Positions 59,490 through 64,000 of a DNA stretch of 64,000 nucleotides are shown one piece after another. The number at the start of each line of letters is the position of its first letter. The stretch's first letter is position 1. The translations under genes were made by a program, and so were the position numbers. The notes under the pieces were generated by a model. That model saw only the letters and a program-made list of their open reading frames with translations. It did no database searches and was not told the origin of the DNA. The stretch is from Anaerolineales bacterium (lineage in GTDB: Bacteria; Chloroflexota; Anaerolineae; Anaerolineales; UBA11579): NCBI GenBank assembly GCA_019454165.1, contig CP075367.1, positions 2,086,805 to 2,150,804 of the forward strand, written 5' to 3'.

Positions 59490-60722
59490 CTATGCCGCTC
59501 CCGCTTTAGCCGGCTGACGCTTACTGCGCGAGAGCAGCAGGGAAAGCAAAACGGAGAGCAATAGGCAGACCGAAACGACCCAGCCGATGGTGCTGAACAT
59601 AGCGAACACGCCAACCTCATCGATCAGCCAGCCGCACAAGTAGTAGCCCAACGCAGTGCCGATGCCCATGAACATCGCCGAAAACAAGCCCTGCGCGGTG
59701 GAGCTGAGGCCGCGCGGCGCCATCTCGGCCACGAACTTGATGCCAGCCACCCACATCAACGGGTAGGTCAAGCCGTGCATGAGCTGGATGAGCAAGGCCT
59801 GGTCAGGCGTTGCCGTGTTGGAGTATATGAAGCAGCGCACGGCCATAGCCAGCATGGAAAGGTACAGCGCCCCGCGGCTGCCCAGGCTGCGCAAAAACCA
59901 ATGCGATGCCGCCATGATCGGCGTTTCAGAGATCGTGGAGATGGTGATGGCGATGCCCACCAGCGCCACACCCGAGACGGCGAAGGGCAGCCAGTTGCTG
60001 ACGCCCGGCAGCGCCTGGATCAGCAGGGGCAGATAGTCGTGCGCGGTCGAGCCGATGCCGGCCACCAGCACCGTGCCCAGGAACAGCAGCCACTGCGGCT
60101 CACGCAGCAAGCGCCCCACCTGGGCGAAATAGGTGCCGCGTTCGGGATTCTCTTCGAACTCCAACGAGCGCAGCAGGAACAGGTTGACGCTCATCAGCCC
60201 ACAGAAGATCCAGAACATCGAAGCCAGGCCCAGCCGGTCGAGCGCAAAGCCCGCTAGCGCGCTCACAATGCCCCAGGCCACCGTGCCCCACAGGCGCACG
60301 CTGCCATAGCGGTCACGATTGCTGCCCATCATATGAATGGTGGCGCTGTCGAGCAGCGGCAGGGTGTGCGAGCTGAGCATCGCCATCAGGATCTGCACGC
60401 CGAGGATGAGCGTGAACGAACGCAGGAAGGGGAAGATGGCGTTGAGCACCACCGCCGCGCCCACCGAGAGGTACAGCACAAGACGATGGCGGTTGGTGGC
60501 ATCGGCATAGCCGGCCCAGAACGGCTTGGCCGCCAAACCGATCAGCGGCCCAATCCCGGTCAAGATGCCGATCTGCGCGCCGCTAAAACCCAGCGACTGC
60601 AGATACAGCACAAAAAAGGGCGTGATGCAGGCCCAGGCAGCAAAGATAAAGAAATAGCTCAGCGAAAGGCGGGCATAACCGGTCTTGGCTTCTGGCGCGG
60701 GAAGCGGGGCAGGTTTTAGCAT
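59490..60722 (-). CDS. Major facilitator superfamily transporter
   Basis: About twelve membrane spans over 410 residues, with the N-terminal LSYFFIFAAWACITPFFVLYLQSLGFSGAQIGILTGIGPLIGLAAKPFWAGYADATNRHRLVLYLS (MFS loop 2-3 signature region) and YGSVRLWGTVAWGIVSALAGFALDRLG. This pattern is that of the MFS_1-like/3-phenylpropionate and nucleoside symporter branch. Substrate unknown. I chose ATG 60722 (MLKPAP); a TTG codon 15 bases further upstream is also possible. It is downstream of the transpeptidase gene. Confidence 0.82.
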   Translation of the reverse strand: MLKPAPLPAPEAKTGYARLSLSYFFIFAAWACITPFFVLYLQSLGFSGAQIGILTGIGPLIGLAAKPFWAGYADATNRHRLVLYLSVGAAVVLNAIFPFLRSFTLILGVQILMAMLSSHTLPLLDSATIHMMGSNRDRYGSVRLWGTVAWGIVSALAGFALDRLGLASMFWIFCGLMSVNLFLLRSLEFEENPERGTYFAQVGRLLREPQWLLFLGTVLVAGIGSTAHDYLPLLIQALPGVSNWLPFAVSGVALVGIAITISTISETPIMAASHWFLRSLGSRGALYLSMLAMAVRCFIYSNTATPDQALLIQLMHGLTYPLMWVAGIKFVAEMAPRGLSSTAQGLFSAMFMGIGTALGYYLCGWLIDEVGVFAMFSTIGWVVSVCLLLSVLLSLLLSRSKRQPAKAGAA

Positions 60723-60774
60723 GTGTGTATCAACCAAGCATATTAACCCCCAGCTTGGCGTTGGTTTCGTTTTT

Positions 60775-61797
60775 TTAGCTGACCACTACTTGGGTGCCGC
60801 GGCCGTTGGCCTGACGCTGGTCAGGCTCGCTGACCGGTGTGACCCAGCGGTACAGCCAGGCGGCATGCTCCGGGCGCATATTGATACACCCCTTGCTCAT
60901 GGGCGCGCCGAAGTTGTTGTGCCAGTACGCGCCGTGGATGGCATACCCGCCTTCGGCGAAGAAGCAGGCCCACGGCACGCCCGGCAGGTAACGGTCGCCC
61001 AGTGTATCGGTGAGGCGGTTGTCGCCCATGTATTGGCTGGGCATCTTGGCATACAAGTTGAAGGTGCCCGTGGGTGTCTGCGTCGGCAAGCCGGTGGCGC
61101 TGGTATTGCGCACCCCGGAAGAGATCGGCACGCGCAGTTTGACCGCGCCGTTCTCGTAGGCGGTCAGCTGCTGAGCCAGCAACGAGATCTCGACCCGTTT
61201 CTGGCCCGCCGGCACATCCGGGCTGATCGGCGCAAGGTCCTGGGCCGGGATGGGCTGCAGATGCTCGGCCTTGGCGTAGTACTGCACGTTGGTCCACGAT
61301 TCGGTGATCTGGTACCACGGCGCACCGTCCGGCCCATCCACCTTGGCAGTGACCCAGTGCATGCTGTCAAAGTACAGCAGGAACTGCGACTGCACCTGCC
61401 AGCCGCCCTGCCGCGAATAGGTATATGGCTGGCTGATCGGCACCGAGATGCGGCACAACATGCCATCGGCCGGCACAGCATCCACCGGAATATTGTGGAT
61501 CTCTTCCACAATTTGCACAAAGCTGCTGTGCACATACCCGCCGGCGATCTTGAACCAGTTGGGGTTATAGGCCGGCCCGGTCAGCGGCTGCAGGGCATAT
61601 TCGATCTGCACCAGCTCATCGCGGAACAGCGTGCGCAGCGAGCTGAGGTTGATGCGCGGCTGGGGGAACACGCTCGAGTCGTAAGTGACGCGGCCCAGTA
61701 GGCCGGCGCTCTGCGCGGCGGCAGGCAGCCGCCCGGCGGCCAACGCGGCCAGCGAGAGCCCGCTGAGCTTCAAGAATTCGCGGCGTGTCAGACTCAT
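60775..61797 (-). CDS. Tat-exported L,D-transpeptidase (YkuD domain)
   Basis: A 340-residue protein with a twin-arginine signal (LTRREFLKLSGLSLAALAAGRLPAAA, about 3-28), a middle segment with WYQITESWTNVQYYA, and a C-terminal YkuD domain: VEISLLAQQLTAYENGAVKLRVPISSG, then the catalytic GAYWHNNFGAPMSKGCINMRPEHAAWLY (H-x-n-S-x-G-C-x-N/R). It crosslinks peptidoglycan 3-3 or attaches proteins to it. TAGAAT ends six bases before the ATG. tatA lies about 5 kb away. Confidence 0.93.
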   Translation of the reverse strand: MSLTRREFLKLSGLSLAALAAGRLPAAAQSAGLLGRVTYDSSVFPQPRINLSSLRTLFRDELVQIEYALQPLTGPAYNPNWFKIAGGYVHSSFVQIVEEIHNIPVDAVPADGMLCRISVPISQPYTYSRQGGWQVQSQFLLYFDSMHWVTAKVDGPDGAPWYQITESWTNVQYYAKAEHLQPIPAQDLAPISPDVPAGQKRVEISLLAQQLTAYENGAVKLRVPISSGVRNTSATGLPTQTPTGTFNLYAKMPSQYMGDNRLTDTLGDRYLPGVPWACFFAEGGYAIHGAYWHNNFGAPMSKGCINMRPEHAAWLYRWVTPVSEPDQRQANGRGTQVVVS

Positions 61798-61819
61798 AGA
61801 GTTATTCTATCCAGCAACA

Positions 61820-61895
61820 AGCGATCTATTAGTCCATTAATCGATCAATCACAATTTTCGATCGCCGATCAATGGATTGACCGATTAATAGATTA
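61820..61895. repeat. AT-rich partly inverted repeat upstream of comM
   Basis: Imperfect repeats of CGATCAAT/ATTGATCG-like strings (CTATTAGTCCATTAATCG, GATCAATGGATTGACC, GATTAATAG) fill the gap between the divergent transpeptidase and comM genes. They form overlapping inverted repeats, in marked contrast to the G+C-rich surroundings. They may be an intergenic repeat element or a binding region. Confidence 0.5.
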
Positions 61896-61905
61896 GACTT
61901 CCGCC

Positions 61906-63429
61906 ATGCTAGCCAGGGTCTACTCCTGCGCTGTGGTGGGTTTGGACGGCGTAGTAGTAGAAGTAGAGGTGGACACACATCCTGGGCTCCCCAAAGTGGT
62001 CGTGGTGGGCTTGCCCGACGCGGCTGTGCAGGAAAGCCGTGAGCGGGTCGCCTCGGCCATCAAGAATTCCGGCTTCGAATTCCCTCGCAATCACATCACC
62101 ATCAACCTGGCCCCGGCCAGCGTGCGCAAGGCCGGCCCGGTATACGACCTGCCGATCGCGCTCGGCATCCTGGCCGCCAGCGGCCAGATCCAGGCCCAAC
62201 GGCTAGAAGGATATCTCACCCTGGGTGAGCTCTCGCTGGACGGCGCGGTGCGGCATGTGCGCGGCGTGCTGCCGATGGCCGCCCTGGCGCGCCGCCAGGG
62301 CATCCGCAGGCTGTACGTGCCCGCCGTGGATGCGGCCGAGGCGGCCCTGGTGCCGGACGTTGAGATCTTCCCGATCCGCTCCCTGCGCGAGCTGGCCGAC
62401 CACATCACCAACCAACAAGCCATCGCGCCCTTCGAGCCTACCACCCCGACCGATGAACTGGCGGCCCCGCCCAGCTATACCGATCTGAGCGAGGTCAAGG
62501 GCCAGGAGCAGGTCAAGCGCGCCCTCGAAGTGGCCGCGGCCGGCGGTCATAACATGCTGATGACCGGCGCACCCGGGGCCGGCAAGACCCTGATGGCGCG
62601 CGCCCTGCCCGGCATCCTGCCCGAGCTCAATCTCGACGAAGCGCTGGATGTGACCCGCATCTACTCGGTCTCCGACAAGCTCAGCGAGAACAGCCCGCTG
62701 ATCCGCACCCGCCCCTTCCGTGCCCCGCACCACACCATCTCGCACGCCGGGCTGGTGGGCGGCGGCAGCTGGCCGCAGCCCGGCGAGATCTCGCTGGCTC
62801 ACCGCGGTGTGCTCTTCCTCGACGAGCTGGTTGAGTTCGCCCCGCGCGTGCTGGAGGTGCTGCGCCAGCCGATCGAAGACAAGGTGGTCACCATCAGCCG
62901 CGCTCAGGGTGCCCTCACCTTCCCGGCCAACTTTCAACTCATCGGCGCCATGAACCCCTGCCCCTGCGGCTACTACGGCGATCCGTTGCGCGCCTGCAGC
63001 TGCGCGCCCGGCAACGTGACCCGTTACCAAAAGCGGCTCTCCGGCCCGCTGCTCGACCGCATAGACATCCATGTGGAAGTGCCGCGCGTGGATTACGAGA
63101 AGCTCAGCGATGAACGCCTGGGCGAGCCCTCGGCCGCGGTCCGCGCCCGGGTGGAAGCGGCACGCCAGCTGCAGCGCCAGCGCTTCGCTGGCCTGACCGC
63201 CCACACCAACGCCGATATGGGCGTGGCCGAGGTGCGCCGCTTCTGCGAGCTGGATGCGGAGGGCCGCACCCTCGTGCGGGCCGCCATGGCGCAGATGCAG
63301 CTGACTGCCCGCGCCTACCACCGCGTGCTCAAGCTGGCTCGCACCATCGCCGACCTTGCGGGCGCCGAACGCGTAGCGCCTCAGCATCTGGCTGAGGCGC
63401 TACAGTACCGGGCACGGCTGGCCATCTAG
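61906..63429 (+). CDS. comM: YifB/ComM family Mg chelatase-like AAA ATPase
   Basis: A 507-residue ATPase. It starts MLARVYSCAVVGLDGVVVEVEVDTHPGLPKVVVVGLPDAAVQESRERV (the Lon-like ComM N-domain), followed by Walker A LMTGAPGAGKTLMARALPGILPEL, Walker B VLFLDELVEFAPRVLEVLRQPIED and the zinc-binding region MNPCPCGYYGDPLRACSCAP. The C-terminal sensor 2 part is present. ComM promotes branch migration in natural transformation and recombination. The chosen ATG 61906 has a possible TAGACT six bases upstream. Confidence 0.95.
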   Translation: MLARVYSCAVVGLDGVVVEVEVDTHPGLPKVVVVGLPDAAVQESRERVASAIKNSGFEFPRNHITINLAPASVRKAGPVYDLPIALGILAASGQIQAQRLEGYLTLGELSLDGAVRHVRGVLPMAALARRQGIRRLYVPAVDAAEAALVPDVEIFPIRSLRELADHITNQQAIAPFEPTTPTDELAAPPSYTDLSEVKGQEQVKRALEVAAAGGHNMLMTGAPGAGKTLMARALPGILPELNLDEALDVTRIYSVSDKLSENSPLIRTRPFRAPHHTISHAGLVGGGSWPQPGEISLAHRGVLFLDELVEFAPRVLEVLRQPIEDKVVTISRAQGALTFPANFQLIGAMNPCPCGYYGDPLRACSCAPGNVTRYQKRLSGPLLDRIDIHVEVPRVDYEKLSDERLGEPSAAVRARVEAARQLQRQRFAGLTAHTNADMGVAEVRRFCELDAEGRTLVRAAMAQMQLTARAYHRVLKLARTIADLAGAERVAPQHLAEALQYRARLAI

Positions 63430-63451
63430 GCCACCAGGTAGGGTTGGTTCG

Positions 63452-64000
63452 CTAGTCGCTCACCAACCCTGTCGAAAGGACATATTCCTTGCGCTGCTCA
63501 AGGAAGGAGCGCACGCTCTCGACCGCCGCAGTGTAGGTTTGCTCATCCACCAGCCCGCGGTCCGCGTTGGCGGCCAGCACCAGTGCAGCGTACGCATCCA
63601 CCTTCTCGGTCAGCGCATCGTTGGCAAAGACCGCATCGTAGACCTCTTGCAGCTTTTGCTGATACAAGGCCCGGAAGGTGTCATTGGCAATGAAGCGGGA
63701 AAGCAACGTATTGCTGCCGCCGCCGAACCCGCGCCCCATACCGCCGCCACCCAAGCCAGCTTGCTGTGTGCTCAGGTCAAGGCTGTAGCTGACATTGCCG
63801 CCTAGTTTGCTCAGACTTTCATTGGTGTCCCACAGCAACACGGTCATCTTCTCAGCCTGCTCGTCATAGTACAGGTAGTAGTTGTTGTTCATGCCCAACA
63901 TCGAGTCAGTGTTAACCAGCATGGCGTTGATGGCCAGATAGCTGGCGAAGGCGTCAACATCCAGGCGCTCAGGCAGTTCCGCCTCAAAGGTGGCGTCGTC
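63452..64000 (-). CDS. CotH kinase family protein, C-terminal part (runs off the window)
   Basis: The reading frame is open to base 64000, so the N-terminus lies outside the window. Visible are LDVDAFASYLAINAMLVNTDSMLGMNNNYYLYYDEQAEKMTVLLWDTNESLS, the typical CotH core (DVD..YLA.N, NYYLY, WD.NE), then a Gly/Met-rich insert GLGGGGMGRGFGGGSN and a helical end. CotH proteins are atypical kinases that phosphorylate spore or surface proteins. The stop lies in the loop of an AGGGTTGGT/ACCAACCCT hairpin (63440-63470). Confidence 0.85.
   Translation of the reverse strand, partial: DDATFEAELPERLDVDAFASYLAINAMLVNTDSMLGMNNNYYLYYDEQAEKMTVLLWDTNESLSKLGGNVSYSLDLSTQQAGLGGGGMGRGFGGGSNTLLSRFIANDTFRALYQQKLQEVYDAVFANDALTEKVDAYAALVLAANADRGLVDEQTYTAAVESVRSFLEQRKEYVLSTGLVSD

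Noticed and set aside
63440..63470. Terminator between comM and the CotH gene
   Set aside because: The 9-bp stem has a 13-base loop and no T tract on either strand, so it is mentioned only as a hairpin.

Overview
The window is 64 kb of high-GC bacterial chromosome that is densely and almost entirely coding. Several traits together suggest a member of the Chloroflexota, probably Anaerolineae-like: a very long SecA with a large insertion in its second nucleotide-binding half, a mevalonate-pathway decarboxylase, many genes with a TATAAT-like hexamer 6-9 bases before the start codon and no Shine-Dalgarno sequence, GAAC-N4-GTTC type SOS boxes, and several families I associate with that phylum. No rRNA or other phylogenetic marker is present, so the assignment is inference.

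Layout. 1-5.2 kb (+): SecA (5' end missing), an MBL-fold hydrolase, a YdeI-like protein and a DUF488 protein. 5.2-5.55 kb: a cluster of short interspersed repeats. 5.5-10.9 kb (-): mutM, prs, a GNAT acetyltransferase, the cobalamin-binding mutase subunit and MeaB GTPase, the rpmB/small Cys protein/rpsR operon and moaB. 11-14.1 kb: a GH1 beta-glucosidase (+) and an aldehyde dehydrogenase family protein (-). 14.2-18.9 kb: a 4.6 kb integrated element in a tRNA-Lys(CUU) gene. 18.9-25.2 kb: a GGDEF-EAL protein with its FIST partner, and a DnaE2-like polymerase behind a LexA-type box. 25.2-29.4 kb (-): an ECF sigma/zinc anti-sigma/TPR/membrane protein cluster and a DUF4173 protein. 29.4-35.7 kb (-): uvrB-ybaK-glycosyltransferase-uvrC-response regulator, a DNA-repair cluster with an SOS-like box at uvrB. 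35.7-47.2 kb: secG, a family-5 solute-binding protein, a lytic transglycosylase, radC, acylphosphatase, an MA-type peptidase, a site-2 protease with a HEAT-repeat partner, a mevalonate-pathway decarboxylase and gamma-glutamyltransferase. 47.3-55.9 kb (-): a complete five-gene peptide ABC transporter behind a consensus promoter with an attenuator-like leader, and a complete polar amino-acid ABC transporter with an internal terminator. 56-64 kb: tatA, a STAND NTPase with a separate overlapping TPR gene, an S1-domain protein, an MFS transporter, a Tat-exported L,D-transpeptidase, a ComM/YifB ATPase and the end of a CotH gene.

The most distinctive region is the element at 14218-18893. A perfect 38-bp direct repeat equals nucleotides 1-38 of the tRNA, so the element replaced the 5' half of tRNA-Lys and supplies its own TATAAT upstream. 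It encodes a rep-xis-int operon and carries, just upstream of rep, a C6/G6 hairpin that closely resembles the oriT/nick hairpin of Tn916 and ICEBs1. Matching tandem 11-bp repeats lie near both ends (candidate integrase arm sites). Its AT-rich cargo is a two-gene operon (a coiled-coil protein with two membrane segments, and a beta-flower-like protein with an NPYGxYGS repeat tract) plus one small convergent gene. This cargo is the best candidate for an undescribed system. Functions are read from motifs only; no database search was possible.
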